A stretch of 64,000 nt of DNA from Paragorgia papillata (Eukaryota > Cnidaria > Anthozoa > Scleralcyonacea > Coralliidae). Shown here piece after piece: positions 1 through 35,411 of this stretch. Numbering within the stretch: position 1 is the stretch's first letter; every line of letters starts with the position of its first letter. The position numbers and the translations under genes were made by a program. The DNA lies in assembly GCA_035771165.1 (NCBI GenBank), contig JAWNZC010000338.1, positions 1,550,001 to 1,614,000 on the forward strand. Direction: 5' to 3'. Under the pieces are notes generated by a model. That model worked only from the letters and a program-made list of their open reading frames with translations. It did no database searches and was not told the DNA's origin.

Positions 1-544
1 CCAATAGCCATATAATAAATTCCTTATTAACCTCGTTTTCTCTGTCTGTACGGAAAAATATTTGTCCTCGGTTTTATCGCACAAACCTCAGGCAAATACT
101 TTCTCGTACAGACCTCGCACTCGGTTAAGAAGTCTTTATTCATATATTGTTTAACCAGGTGTTGCAAATCGGATACAAATTCGTCCGGATTACATAAACT
201 TTCCGATCGATTTTCTCAGCTTAAACAGCTTATATCTTAAAGTTTATAAATCTGAACAATTACATGTGCGAATTGGATAAATTGTATACTCGCCTTAAGT
301 CGCGTTGTAAATGCCCACACAGTTCCATCGCTCATATTGTATATATTATTTACAAAGGTATTATACATGTAATCCAATAATTTATTGGATCTTAATAATC
401 AAATTTCGTACACCTTCTGATTTAGCAATTTGCTTTAATTTTAATTTTAATATTGAAAATATAAATGCTTTTAAAAGGTAATTTCCATCAGTTTTTGCTA
501 AAATGAGTTCTTATTCAAAGAATATGATCACTCGCTATTATGGG
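1..544. other. AT-rich stretch without recognised gene
   Basis: I see no exon, repeat with a partner in the window, or RNA gene here. It lies downstream of the last recognised TAF9 exon (minus strand), so it is probably TAF9 intron or 3' flank. A short acidic final TAF9 exon could be hidden here or lie outside the window. Confidence 0.5.
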
Positions 545-654
545 TGGAGAATAATAATGTGTTACTCCGAAAACTCTACTTGGCCCGGCTGGGATTCGAA
601 CCCGCGACCTTCGGTTTAGTAGTCCGATGCTCTACCAACTGAGCTACAGGTCAA
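545..654 (-). repeat. tRNA-derived SINE copy, tRNA-like head at 580-654
   Basis: The minus strand carries a tRNA-like 75-nt head with an A box (TAGCTCAGTTGG) and B box (GGTTCGAATCC), so a Pol III promoter is preserved. The acceptor stem has a mismatch, the T stem is imperfect and the anticodon stem closes badly, so this is not a functional tRNA gene. The tail at 545-579 ends in an (ATT)n-like run, as SINE tails often do. A second head-tail remnant lies in opposite orientation at 775-885, making an inverted pair inside the TAF9 region. Confidence 0.7.
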
Positions 655-774
655 GTTGGGAGCTGGTGGTCAAATGATGGTACTTAGGTATTTGATATTA
701 CAAAACAGACTAGTTTCTTCAATGTCTAGACAATAGTCGTCATACATGAAGATTTCGAATAATTATTATGGGAC

Positions 775-885
775 AGTGAACTCGGGTGGAAGGTCGCCGG
801 TTTGAATCCCAGCAGGGCCAAGTAGAGTTTTCTCTACTTGTCCGGTATGGTTCGTCACTCGGAGTAACACATTATTATTATTATG
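775..885 (+). repeat. SINE remnant, inverted partner of the 545-654 copy
   Basis: It shares the B-box region (GGTTTGAATCCCAGC), the following GGGCCAAGTAGAGTTTTC and the tail CGGAGTAACACATTATTATT with the minus-strand copy at 545-654. The tRNA-like 5' half is eroded. A transcript through both copies could fold back on itself. Confidence 0.65.
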
Positions 886-995
886 ATAACTCACATTTTA
901 ATTTCAACACACGTTCATTCGTAGAATTGTTGCCTGACTACAACAGTTTCTAATACTTAGAAATCAAAGGATTTCAGTTATCCAGGTTGCCTTAC

Positions 996-3900
996 CTTCT
1001 TTTGCTGTTGTTTCACGCGGTAGTTGTTGGACAGCAGACAGTAGCGATCGGGGGGCAACCTGAGGCCGCTTCGTGGTTGAATAAGAGGCAATGGTGTGCT
1101 GTTCTTCTGTCTTGCTATTTCCATGAGAAACTAAAGATTGTCAAGTAAAATATTAGTACAACGTAAAGCAAAATGGGATAGTCTACGCGAGCATCTTGAA
1201 ACTAAGGTAATTGAAATACTTCTTTACGAGCACGCGCATCTGCATTCAACTGAACCATATACTGATTGGCACGACCCAACCAGCCATGCGAAATTATCAC
1301 GCCTGCTGCAGTGTTTCCACTGAAATAAATTTGATGAATTTGCAGCAGGAATTGCATTTTATACATAACAAGACGCCTGGGTCAGGCGTTCACTCGGGCT
1401 ACGCTGGCAAGTGCGCGGAGCCTGAATCGAAGGGTGAATGTGGAGCATACTTCACACAGGTGAACGTATTTACGATCAAGAGAGTTGTCAGCCGCATCAC
1501 TGTTAACACTTTGAGGCCTGGACCTTTCCCTGTGCTGAATAAAATCGTCTGGCGCTAGCCAGAATAAGCCTTAAAGACTCGTCGTCAGGCTTCAACGTGT
1601 TAATTAAACTACTAAGGCAGTCAAGTCAGTCTCTTTCGAAATCTACCAACAACGTGCAAGAACACCTTGATCAAAAGGTAAGGTTGTTCAACTTTTTGTC
1701 CAACTCTAAAAGCGAAAGGAGCAAAGAACTTCTAACATGCCTCACGGCCTCAGTCCATCACACGGCTAACAACTCACCGGAAGCATGAATAGTAGCGGAA
1801 GTAAAAAGTGCAAAAATGCAAAGTCGTGACACCCAAAAAGGAAAAGAAGACAGAGTCGAAACCTAGACTCGGCCTACCACAGGTAGCCCGGATAATAAAT
1901 AATATACATAAAATTACGTGAAAAAATCTCTCGATTTCGATTGGCTAAGAGCCGTGGAGTTTAGGGAAAAACAGTGCAAAAAGAAAAAAAGAAAGAAATA
2001 CAGAAATCCTCATTTGGGGAAGTTTGTTTGATCTGTGTCGAGTAGATAAGGCATCTCATTTGCATGTTTATATAAAAATCTGAATATCTCTGGAACATGA
2101 TGAGATATTGATTTAGTAAGAACTCGATACTTCCTCATATATACGTTAAGTACTTCTATATAAAATCAAAATTGAATAGAAGATTTTCCATCTTACTGCC
2201 CCTTTAAGTATTAGTTAAGATATGAGCGGCCGATCGCCTTCGGCTCGCCATTGTAAATGCCCTTCAAAAACTCATTAATAATTCATGAGGAAAACACAAA
2301 GGAAAATCATGACCGTGACGTGTCTCTATATGTGATAGAGACACGCTCGCTATTTTCGATGACCTTTTTCTTCGATATTGCGGCTCAGACAACTTCAATT
2401 TTCAAAAATGATTTCTATATGAGCTTTAACTGCTCTCTATTCCTAATATAAAGAAGACAGACTCCGATGTATCAGACAGGTTCTACGTAACAACTATAGA
2501 TCAACAACGTACGTCTACTGTAGTTTTCTAGTCTCCGTACGACCGCAAGCCGGTTCGAAGCGTAGAGAACTGTGGAACACTGCAGGGGTCCGCGTTGCCC
2601 CCCCCCCCTTAATACTCCTTGATCACGTGATTCAGCGGAATGCCCGGGGGTACGGGTCCGTAATCAAGGGGCAACCCGACACGGAAAGTTCGCTGTAAAC
2701 TGCATTTAATGCTTAAATATATTATTATATGGATAGTGTTTGAAGCCATTTAAAACATTCGCAGTACGTGTTTTAAATAGTACATAAAGATTGGACGCTT
2801 TGATGTTTCATTAATCAATGGTTTAACAGTATTTAGAAATATTAATTAAACATTCATTTCTTTTTAATTTTCCTTACGAATTATTAATGAATTTCATAAA
2901 ATATAGATTAAATACAGTAGTAGCTCATTATAAAGTGCATATGAAACGAAATTTAACTTGCAATTAATTAACTAACAATTTAACTAAAATGGTTTTTACA
3001 TGCCTTTGGCATGTATGCGATTTGAGCAATGACGTCACACGATGTATGTGGGAGGAAACGGAAAATCAGTCATCTCTTTGGATTGGTTTGACTAAAACTT
3101 AATTAAACGTTGGAAATTTTCCTTGGGGTATGGTGTGATTACATCTACAATGTATGGTTTCATGTAGTTAAACCAATCCAAAGATACGACTGATTTTCCG
3201 TTTTCTCCCCCATACAACGTGTGACGTCATTGGTGAAATTACATAACCAATAACTCAAGAATGGATAAGATTTGAAGGGCATGTAAAAGCCATTTTTCAT
3301 TATCTTAGGTGTTCTTTCATAGGCACTTCAATTTACAAGTATTGTAAACTGAGGAAATACATATATCTTATTAGATGTGTTGGTGTGTAGTATCGCTGTA
3401 TATTATTACGAGTTGCGCCGTATTTTGACGAGCCCGCATAATAAGCATACATGAAGTAGTCTCCCGTGTGATAAATATGATTGGCTAACAATCCAAACAA
3501 ACAGTGCAAATAACTAACTATCCGAATATCGCTGTATATTTGCACTCATTTTTAGCGTTATTTGAACAGTTTTTAATGCAGTTGTATAATAAATGGTATA
3601 ACCTACATCTCTAGGTGGTGGGCTTGTGAACGAGTGATCCATCCGTATCTGAACAGCCAGTTTAATATCATCCGCATCTATCTCTTTTTTGTTTCCATGG
3701 TTACAATAAACCCTGGCATCCTCCAACACATTAGTAACATAACCTGAAAATTTGACAGAAATTTAAATCAAATCGCGAAACATTTGCCCGTGTGAGCAAG
3801 AAATTGCACTCGTACTGTACTTCAACAAATACTTGCAAGTTATATGATTCAATAGACACTTCCGGAATTCGCTTCAGTGCTCACGAAACAATGGCTCGAA

Positions 3901-6900
3901 GTCGAGGTTGGCAATGAGATCGTATGGCATTTACTGTTATCTTTCATATTCAGCATTGATTTCAAGCCGTTGTTCATGCTCATCGGGAAGTATCTGTTGT
4001 TATCACTGCAAAAAGTTTTTTAGTACAATGTCATTTTAATTTCTGGTCGTTCTTTTTGCACATGGTTATCAAGAGGTCGGAGTTAACATTCGCAAATGTG
4101 CAAATGACGACAGATTTGAGACTATTGGTGTGAGCAATACAGTACAGGATGACAGAGGAGGGGAACCGCTGATTGGTTTAAAAATTTATCAAGTGCGCTT
4201 GCGCAGACCAAAAAATCACTGTTCTGAGTAAACAAATGCAAAGTCGAGTTATATTATTCTTGTGGAGAATTTTCGTGGTTTTTTTTTTGCCTTTGTTTAG
4301 TCTATGAGCTTTATCGATGGGACCGCAGATAGTGTTTCAAGCCTCCGGCACTACGACAAACACAACCACAATGTTCATTCTAAAAATAATAAAAGACGCG
4401 GATAACGAGTAGTAGTTTAAAACTCGCGCTTATTTAAAAATTTAGACATAAAAAAGGTGCGATAACTAGTTCATTTCTCAGTTAAAAGTCACTGTCAGTT
4501 TCGTCAGAAGAATCACTCTCACTCGTGGATGAAGATTCCACGGATTCTTCAATCGGTGCTAATACACCACAGGCCGTCTGTTCATTCAGCCTCCGTCGTT
4601 TCGCTGGTGGACACGCTTTTCTCCGTCTGTTGCTCTGGATCTCAAGAGCATGATCAATGATCTCCTCCCTCTCTTATGCGCTCCACAAGCCGTCGTTGCC
4701 ATAAACAACTAATGACTCGCTGATCGTGTTATGGTGCATTGACAAACGTTTGTCAATCAATCAATCAAAATTTATTAACCATATTAATAATTGTTACAGC
4801 GAGAGAGAGATACACTGTACGTATTAGAGATTTTGTTTTACAGGTAGAATAGAAATAAGTATAAATTAAGATTTCATTTTGTCTATCAAATTAATTAATT
4901 ACAGATTATTTTTACATGTGTTAAAATATTAAAAAAAAATATTTTATTTTTTAATATTTATAATACAATTTTCCTAATCATGTATTTTTGTGTAAATATG
5001 GAAGGAGATTGGCAGAAGAAAACTCGAGAGAGTTTGTGAAATTGCAAATCACCAAAAACTAAGTAAAATGAAAGTTAAAGTAAAAGTAGACTAAAATAAT
5101 GATCTAAAATGCACTGTTTAGCTGTTCACCATTTCCGTAATTAAGAAATCTTTAAGCTTTTTCTCAAAGGATTTTAATCTTTTGGATTGGATAATAGTAT
5201 CATCAAGAGAATTTCAAAATGATATCCCGCTTTGCCTTAGTGTCATTTGTCTAGTTCTGGTTCTTGCTTGAGTGACATGTATTTTGCCGGCAATTCGTGT
5301 ATTATAATTGTGAATCTCATCATTGCGAACAAAGTAGGTTTGAAAGACAGAAGGAAGAGTGGATGGGATGACTAGGCATTTAAACATGAAAGATCCCGTT
5401 TTAAATTTATTTATGTCATTAACAGTCAATAATTTTAGCTTAATAAATAAAGGCTTTGTATGGTCTCTATATCCAACATTATACAATTATTGGATGAGGT
5501 TGAGCATGATATCAAGAATTATCAAGGCCGAGGTTTGTGTTATCTGCCGAAGCCGAAGGCTGAGGCGGATAACGCAAACAGAGGCCTTGATAATTCTTGA
5601 TATCCATGCGATAACCGAATTCAATAATTGTTTTATTATACAATTATAAATGTAGAAGCCTTTAGAAAGATTTTTACAAAGTTAGGTAAAATAGTAAATA
5701 TTCATACCGTCTTCAGTTCGAGGTTCGCTAACTTTTTTCGCTTTCAAATACAATTTTCTCTTTCAAACACTGCTTTAAACTCTAACAGCTGTATGTGTAG
5801 CTCGCTTGTTTTTTCTTGGTGGTTTTAGCGTCAACAAAACGTGCCAAATCCGCCGGATTAATCGGCTTCTGATCTTCACTCCTAAGGACGGCCGCCATGT
5901 TTGTTTTGTTCAAACCGCTGGCCAGCGCGTCATAGCTACAGATATCAAGAATTATCTGCAGGTTTTTAGCCAATCACAGTCGAGATTGTATCAGTATTGT
6001 ATAATAATAGCAATTATTCGGACAATTATTATTGTCGTCAACATCCTTGTTGCGCTGGCAAACTTTACACCACACGAAGTTACATGTAACAAACACACAA
6101 TTATCCGCGTTTACCGTCTTGTATCTGATCTTAAAAGTAGCGAGATCGACCTTGTTACCTTTACTTGCCATTTAAAAAATCCGCTTTTCCTCTAGATACA
6201 TCTGAATACGCTCAGCACAGAAACTTGTGTCAAGTTACAAAAAAAATGCCAGCTGCCCTTTTAACTGCCATTTGCAAGTCACCGTTAGGCTTGCGATTTT
6301 TTCATGTTTGTTTACGTTTGAAAGTAAACATTTCATTTCAAAGAAACCTGTCAACATAACGCCGCAAGTTGATTGATTTGTTTTCAAACGTTCAACGTTT
6401 TCTGGTGAAATGTGCAACTTTCAAACGTAAACAAACATGAAAAACTCGCCTAACGGTGACTTGCAAATGGCAGTAATGAGACTGACAGGGTTATGTAGGC
6501 GGAACGTTATTGTTGCGATATTGGTTGAGTAACTAAGTGAACCGATTTATTTGTAACCTCTTTGAACTAGTGTGAAGACTCCACAAGATCGCTCCAATCT
6601 CAAGAAATTGAAAGCACTTCACTACAAGGATCGCTCCATTGTCCAAGAAATTTAGATTTTGCGCGCGCAATTAATCGCTCACTTCTTTGAGTTTGGGTGG
6701 GTGAGTGTGCGTGCGCGTGCGTGATCGCTCACGCCTCAGTGAAAGCCCTACTTTATCATTTCTTGCATTAACATTTTCAAGCAGCTTATTATAGAAAGGG
6801 GAGAAAGAAACACAAATGCCTGTCAATTAACGTCGATCTCACTACCATTTTGGAAATTCAAACATTAATTCTCTACATGGCCATAGCCCATAATGCTTTG

Positions 6901-9392
6901 CATTTTGGGGGTTACAACCTCGTACCCACAGACTTTTTTCACTCATTTTTCACTTTTTTCAAATTTAAATCAAAAAATTACTGCCATTTGCAAGCCACCG
7001 TTAGACTTGCGATTTGAAAGTTGCACGTTTGACCAGAAAACATTGAACATTTAAAAACAAATCAATCAACTTGCAGCCTCATTTTGACAGGTTTCTTTGA
7101 ACTGACGCTGCAAGTTGATTGATTTGTTTTTAAACGTTTAATGTTTCCTGGTGAAACTTGCAACTTTCAAATTTTAAACAAACATGAAAAAAATTGCAAG
7201 CTAACGGTGGCTTGCAAATGGCAGTATTTTGGCATTAAACTATTCACTTTACATAGGATCAATGTCAGTAATATCATATTTTGGGTGAAAGGCACTTTAA
7301 AGGTTAAGAAATCCACCATAGTTATTAGTACAGTAACCTGACAGAGTCAGCCCCACTTTCCTTTCCTAGGAGTCAAGAAACTTGGAGGCAGGGGGAAGGA
7401 AAAGAGGGCTTGATACAATTATTTACCTGGCTGCATAGCATATGCATGTACTGTAGGTTACCTGATGAACCAAGTAGTGTATTTTAATTTCTAAAATACT
7501 ATTCTGTGATTGATACCCACAGTAACTCAGATCTTGGCAGAATCGATTTACGTACTGCCTGTATTTAGAGATGAGCCGATTACGAAAATTGCCGATTACT
7601 GAAGCCGATTATTTGGTGGCCGATTAATACAAATAATCGGCCGATTATGCTACGTTGTTGGTTACCAGTCCCTGCGCAGTTTCGCAATGTTGTAGGGATT
7701 GCTAAATTGCCAGAAGATTTGTGAAATATAACAGAAATTAATGTTTCGTGATGATTAGTTTTCCGTGTTTTGAGAATCAATTTCGTTTTGTTTGTCTGAC
7801 TTTCAGTTTTATAAATCGGTATGCGCTATGCTATTAGTATTTGGCAAATTGTGATGTAGAAACAAAATATTATCCGCTTTATGTGGTGCTAGCCTGTTTC
7901 GTTTGTCCGTGGAAATGTTCCCTGCCTCGCTAAACACATGCTCTGAATAAACACTTGAATTGGGAGGCTCAGATACTTCAGCACAACTTTAAACAAGTTG
8001 GGATAAACAAGTTTCTTTGCTTGCCACCAAACATAAGGGCATGCTTTGCAATGGCCAGGGCTCAAAATAACGGCCGGTCACCGGTCAATTACCGGCCAAA
8101 TTTGTAATGTGACCGGTCAAATTTGTATAACGCCGGTCATTTCGACCGGTCATATTAACTTGCAATTAATTTTATTACTTCCCTTTGAAGGAACTTAAAA
8201 TTATTGTTGTTGTGCTGTTGTAGACCAGTGTCATAATGTCTGATATATATTGAAGTGAACTATGCATGCCGATTTCCTTTTTATGACAAATGTTTTTTGT
8301 TGTGTTGTGTTGTTGTTGGTTTTTTTTTTCTTTTTTGGGGGGCGTTGTGAAATTTGACCGGTCAAAAATCGCCTTTGACCGGTCACAATTGGAACTGACC
8401 AGTCACCATGACCGGCGTAACATGAAACGTTAGAAAGGCGTCGATCTCTTCTTCAACTTTGTGGCTGGCGTTGGAAGTGCTGTCGCTTGACCCAACAATC
8501 TCGTCGAAGCAAGACCATAGGTCTTGATGAGGTTCAGTGCTGCAGCTCTTTTCCTGGGTTGAGATGTTCTCGGTCGTGACTACCTCAACCGGTGAAGATC
8601 CTTTGCTCGTGTTGGTTTTAAAATTTAAACTTTTAAAAGCGTTTCACAAATCTTTTGACAGACTAGAGTTCCGAAGTTCCGGTTCATTGTTTCCGAAGTT
8701 GGCGACAAACATGTAGTGTAACGTCTCACAGCCTAGGGCGACGTCTACAGTAAATGAGATTATTTTATTAGTACGAGCTTATTAACTAAAACAATTCCTG
8801 GGTGGGCCTCTCATGGACTCACATAGCAGGAAAATAGCCTGTATATCAAAATAGCCGGTACCATAAATGTACATATGAAAGACAGGGCCTACAAAAATAT
8901 CTAAATCCAAAATATTTATTTTGAACCCTGAGTTCTAACCGAGAAATCACAAGACAAAGAAAGTTTCCGCTCCGCGCGCAAAATTCCGTCTCGTGGAAAA
9001 CAGGCTTAAATGGGCCGAGTTGACTGTAAATCAACAATGTAAAATCCTTTATTTATGATCGGAGGAACATCTTGTGTTGATTGTTTGCAAGCTCTAATCA
9101 TGTCCTGAGCATCACAAAAGGAAACCTCAGCTAAAAAGAGAATTTTACATGGTTGTATCCGCAAGACTTTATACAGTATTCTTATTTAATTAATAACAAC
9201 AGGGTTCATATAAATAGACACTGAATGAGCACTATACTTACGGTACGTAAACTCCAGCATTTGATTGATAACTCTTGGCTCGTAATCTTCGATTCCCATC
9301 TCCTTTAAGATAATCTTCATTGCCCTAGCATCTCTTGGAGTACTTTTAGCAGGGGTTTCCTTGCTCTCTGAAGATGTGTTAGCAGACGCCAT
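996..9392 (-). CDS. TAF9: TBP-associated factor 9 (TFIID subunit), partial at C-terminus
   Basis: This is a histone-fold subunit of TFIID (also found in SAGA-type complexes) that pairs with TAF6 and acts in Pol II pre-initiation complex assembly in the nucleus. Coding exons on the minus strand are 9392-9242 (residues 1-50 plus one base), 3743-3607 and 1130-996. Splice sites are GTAAGT/CAG, GTAGGT/TAG, then a GTAAGG donor after 996. Phases join exactly: [13 protein letters not shown], and [16 protein letters not shown]. The histone fold covers about residues 20-87 ([28 protein letters not shown]). After it comes the family-typical [18 protein letters not shown]. The start was chosen at MASANTSS rather than an upstream in-frame ATG at 9437, because TAF9 proteins begin close to the histone fold. 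In total 141 residues are visible; animal TAF9 is usually longer with an acidic tail, so final exon(s) are missing. Intron 1 (5.5 kb) and intron 2 (2.5 kb) are filled with repeats. Confidence 0.93.
1369..1900 (+). repeat. Unclassified dispersed repeat R1, copy A
   Basis: About 530 bp that recurs at 21895-22190 (plus) and 56645-57292 (minus). One end has a small palindrome, ACGCCTGGGTCAGGCGT, followed by TCACTCGGGCTAC. Shared interior blocks include GGTGAACGTATTTACGAT and TTGTTCAACTTTTTGTCC. The other end carries CTAGACTCGGCCTACC and AGGTAGCCCG. No transposase, RT or Pol III box was recognised. It lies in TAF9 intron 2, antisense to the gene. Confidence 0.75.
2930..3330. repeat. Foldback/MITE with AAAGTGCMTATGAAA-like termini
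   Basis: The inverted arms include TGGTTTTTACATGCC near 2990 and GGGCATGTAAAAGCCA near 3276. They continue through matching CAATGACGTCACACG / CGTGTGACGTCATTG and GGAAAATCAGTC / GACTGATTTTCC blocks. The outer ends resemble the AAAGTGCCTATGAAACGAAA termini seen at 23330, 28722 and 35412. Confidence 0.7.
4482..4673 (-). pseudogene. Open 63-residue basic-acidic tail, unrecognised
   Basis: Between two in-frame stops, the minus strand reads a coding-like tail: a basic stretch ([18 protein letters not shown]) and then a Ser/Asp/Glu-rich end finishing [11 protein letters not shown] and a stop. It has no start codon. Upstream sequence is cut off at about 4750 by a LINE insertion. It may be the C-terminus of a transposase or a captured exon inside TAF9 intron 1. 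I do not recognise the family. Confidence 0.3.
4752..5507 (-). mobile_element. CR1/L2-type LINE fragment (3' end of RT ORF)
   Basis: Minus-strand translation gives the typical C-terminal end of a CR1/L2-like reverse transcriptase: KTGSFMFKC, then [11 protein letters not shown], then [20 protein letters not shown] and [13 protein letters not shown] followed by a stop. The 3' end is a short (TCAA)n run at 4752, typical of LINE tails. It is 5'-truncated and abuts the hairpin element starting near 5470. There is no catalytic RT domain, so it is a dead copy. Confidence 0.75.
5470..5640. repeat. Token-punctuated hairpin element, locus 1
   Basis: A long inverted repeat: arm 5508-5528 (GATATCAAGAATTATCAAGG) returns as its reverse complement at 5583-5602. 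Inner arms TTTGTGTTATCTGCC and GGCGGATAACGCAAA flank a loop of CGAAGCCGAAGG type. The outer flanks (ACAATTATTG) are also inverted. Four tokens (CGAG 5529, CGAA 5548, TGAG 5561, AGAG 5580) sit mirror-symmetrically, as degenerate versions of the CTCG (here CGAG) tokens at the other loci. The arm start recurs once at 5940. Confidence 0.7.
6264..6474. repeat. MITE, ACTGCCATTTGCAAG family, copy 1
   Basis: About 210 bp with terminal inverted repeats beginning ACTGCCATTTGCAAGTCACC and extending through ATGTTTGTTTACGTTTGAAAG. A second copy lies at 6980-7225. There is no ORF. It is in TAF9 intron 1. Confidence 0.8.
6980..7225. repeat. MITE, ACTGCCATTTGCAAG family, copy 2
   Basis: About 245 bp with the same ends as copy 1 (ACTGCCATTTGCAAGCCACC). 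The inner part contains a second inverted pair around CAAATCAATCAACTTGCAG and CTGCAAGTTGATTGATTTG. Two copies 500 bp apart could be a local hop or a segmental event. Confidence 0.8.
7567..8610 (-). pseudogene. hAT transposase fossil
   Basis: Minus-strand translation gives pieces of a hAT (BED-type) transposase. First, 8600-8410 reads [17 protein letters not shown] and then [14 protein letters not shown]. After an interruption, 8045-7800 reads [14 protein letters not shown] and [10 protein letters not shown], then a frameshift, then [19 protein letters not shown] and [14 protein letters not shown]. This is the conserved C-terminal dimerisation region. At 7570-7650 the motif GCCGATTA is repeated several times, as expected for subterminal repeats next to a hAT end. 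It is split by the insert at 8060-8425 and frameshifted, so inactive. It is in TAF9 intron 1, same strand as the gene. Confidence 0.8.
8060..8425. repeat. ACCGGTCA-rich insert interrupting the hAT fossil
   Basis: About 365 bp containing many direct and inverted copies of ACCGGTCA (itself nearly palindromic) near both ends, with a T/G-rich centre. It starts at GGGCTCAAAATAACGGCCGG and lies exactly where the hAT coding sequence breaks between IDAFLTF and PYVWWQ. It looks like a nonautonomous element with repeated subterminal motifs. Its ends are not certain. Confidence 0.55.
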
Positions 9393-9469
9393 CTTGTTTT
9401 CTTTTAAACAGGTAACATGCCCGAGTATTACCTGCACTGATCATAACTGCCCGAAACCAGAAAACAAAC
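9393..9469. promoter_or_regulatory. Bidirectional TAF9/MED4 promoter interval
   Basis: Only 77 bp separate the TAF9 ATG (minus, 9392) from the MED4 ATG (plus, 9470), so both 5' UTRs and core promoters must lie here or overlap the first exons. No TATA box is evident. Both start codons sit inside YY1-like motifs: AACATGGCGG at 9467-9476 for MED4, and AAGATGGCGT on the minus strand at about 9387-9396 for TAF9. Such motifs often mark TATA-less initiators of housekeeping genes. Promoter activity is inferred. Confidence 0.65.
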
Positions 9470-33224
<23,755 letters not shown>

Positions 33225-34164
33225 GGTTTCGGCTAAAAGGGATGACTCAAAGGTACCTGTCTAGTCCTCTCGCGGCTTTTCCGAAACAGGAAGTAAACCA
33301 GATTTCTGACTAGGGTTAGGATTTTTCCTGTGGTCAGGGTATCGAGAAAATTGCTGAAATCTTGAGACTCACTGGAGCTTGACGGCAAATTTGAACAAAC
33401 TGGGTCGTTTGACAATTTTTTCATATCTGACTTTGCTTGAGACATTTCGGTTAAATTATAGTTAATGGAAAATAGACATGGTTTGGAAGCTCGACAAAAG
33501 TTATTGTTTTATGATTTTGTTCAGGTTTATGGAAATCTGTTCACTTTTACGGTTACTGAACATATATTGTGTTTTCTGTATAATGAAATAGCCATCCAAT
33601 AGCAACAGTTGGGTCAATCGCTCAACCGTACTGTTTAAGGCACTGATCTTTATATAACTGGATTGCTCATCCGGTTCCAAAAATGAAGCTGACGTATTTA
33701 AGCTGACGTATTTGAGATGACGTATTTTGAGTACCAAAAAAAGGCCACCACGCAAACTTTTTATGTTTTCGTATCACGAAAAGAGACGAAAAAAGCCACA
33801 TTGAAAATATTTCTGCTACTGATATATCAAACATAGAACACTGTAAAAGATTTAGAAGCTTATTTTTTTGCACTTGTTGGTATTATTAAGCAGTAAAAGG
33901 TGTTATTTCGTAGTTTTTATTTACTCTGCCCAGTATTCAATAAACTTGCCTATATCACAAAACTCTTAGAAAATCAAAACCAATATGGCCGCCATGCAGT
34001 GGCTTCAAATTGTATACTGCTGACCATATAGGATGAGCAATGCAGTTGTATAGAGATCAGTGGTTTAAAGGGCACAGTGTCACTAGGACACAAACTTGAA
34101 AGAATTCGAGGACAACAAATCCAAGTAAATATAGTTAGAATTATGGTGATCGAATATCACACAC
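33225..34164. other. MED4 3' flank
   Basis: No gene seen. A block at 33455-33650 (TTGTTCAGGTTTATGGAAAT, GCTCAACCGTACTGTTTAA) recurs inverted at about 37310-37480, so it is part of a dispersed repeat. AATAAA at 33939-33944 is a possible polyadenylation signal for MED4, but this is weak. Confidence 0.5.
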
Positions 34165-34463
34165 TTAAAGGTGCCGTCCAATCCGTTCTGCGCATGATCC
34201 GAATCTTTGTTTATGAGGACCCTCAAACATAACATTCGTAGATAATTACATGAAGTACTCAGCTCAGTGTAAACCGTTAGAAACAACATGGCAGAAAACC
34301 AAGCGATTCGGCGAGGATATCTCTTCGGATTTCTTCTATTTCTTCTGCAAATGTTTTGTTTTGGGTACAAGTAATGAAGAGGACGCAAAAAACCCTTACA
34401 ATCTTAATGAGATGTAAACATTAGTTTCGTACATGCGCAGAACGGACTGGAGAGCACCTTTAA
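34165..34463. repeat. MITE with TTAAAGGTGC ends
   Basis: Ends TTAAAGGTGCCGTCCAATCC and GGAGAGCACCTTTAA. Subterminal GTTCTGCGCATG / CATGCGCAGAAC are inverted partners. About 300 bp. Confidence 0.8.
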
Positions 34464-34570
34464 AATCTTGGACTAAATAGGTGGGAGGAAAATGCATTAA
34501 TGACTTACATTAATGAGTGTTTGTAACATCTGGAAAAACACTCCCACTCGTTTATGAAACAATTATAACC

Positions 34571-34869
34571 TATCAAACTCATAACTCATTAATAATTCAT
34601 GAGGAAAACATAATGGATCAGTCACCGAGACGTTGTTGTGAAATGTGGTAATAAATGCCCATTATAATTAAGACAAGTTTTACTTCAAATTTCTCTTTAA
34701 ATACTGATTTGTTTGAGAAGCTATACCATACACTCGAAAGCCGTTTATTATCTGATTTGAAAATACCTCGAAGTGAGTTAAATACCTCGACTATATCGCC
34801 TCGTTTTTAACACACTTCTCGGTGTTTTCAAATCCGATAATAAACGGCTTCTCGTGTATGATATATTAC
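34571..34869 (+). mobile_element. Token-punctuated hairpin element, locus 3 (family T)
   Basis: About 300 bp from TATCAAACTCATAACTCATT to GTGTATGATATATTAC, the same family as the copy that splits the BEL pol at 44524-44812. The 3' half is a long hairpin. CTCG occurs six times on the same strand at 34733, 34767, 34786, 34800, 34818 and 34851, mirrored about the loop. Arm sequence (CCGTTTATTATCTGATTTG) differs from the 44.7-kb copy but is matched in its own partner arm. There is no ORF. Confidence 0.85.
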
Positions 34870-34889
34870 ATAACAGGCACAACAATGTT

Positions 34890-35075
34890 CATACGCCACT
34901 TTCATAATAGCTATTAATTTGAATATTTTTTATGTGCATCTTAATCAGCCTTTCTGGCTTCGTTGTATTTCTGCGATTCAAAAGAACTTTTGCTTCATAA
35001 CGAGGCTAGAAATGCTCATTTAGATGCACATAAAAGAATATTTAAGGCGAAGGCCTTTATGAAAGTGGTCTATAT
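34890..35075. repeat. Foldback element with TATGTGCATC arms
   Basis: Arm TTTTTATGTGCATCTTAAT near 34927 and arm GATGCACATAAAAGA near 35023. Outer CCACTTTCATAA / TTATGAAAGTGG are also inverted. About 185 bp. Confidence 0.75.
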
Positions 35076-35411
35076 GGACTATATGTTTGACTCTCCTTGG
35101 TTTGACGGGGCGAAGTGAGTGTCGTAACAAAAGTCCGTAACCGGTGTGCGCTCGAAGATTGTGCTCGTTGATGGCCCGCGCTGATTCAAGACACGTTGAG
35201 ACTATCTTTCTGTATAATTGCGTTTATTTATCTTGCTTACAGCACACTTGCACTGATCACAAGTGCCCTACTCTATGTTTACAGCTTCTATTAATACACA
35301 GAACACGGGAAGTCTAGCTAGATAACTATGTCGAGCTGTTTCCTAAACGTTGTTTCATACTCAATATAGAAGTATACATGGTCTGGAAGCCTGGCAAACT
35401 TCAAAGGGGTT

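Noticed and set aside
580..654. Apparent tRNA gene on the minus strand
   Set aside because: A and B boxes are good, but the acceptor, anticodon and T stems have mismatches and it is fused to a repeat tail with an inverted sister copy. Called a SINE instead.
5782..6171. Minus-strand frames starting [12 protein letters not shown] and [14 protein letters not shown]
   Set aside because: Protein-like starts, but short, adjacent to hairpin repeats and without a recognised domain or splice partner. Not enough to call a gene.
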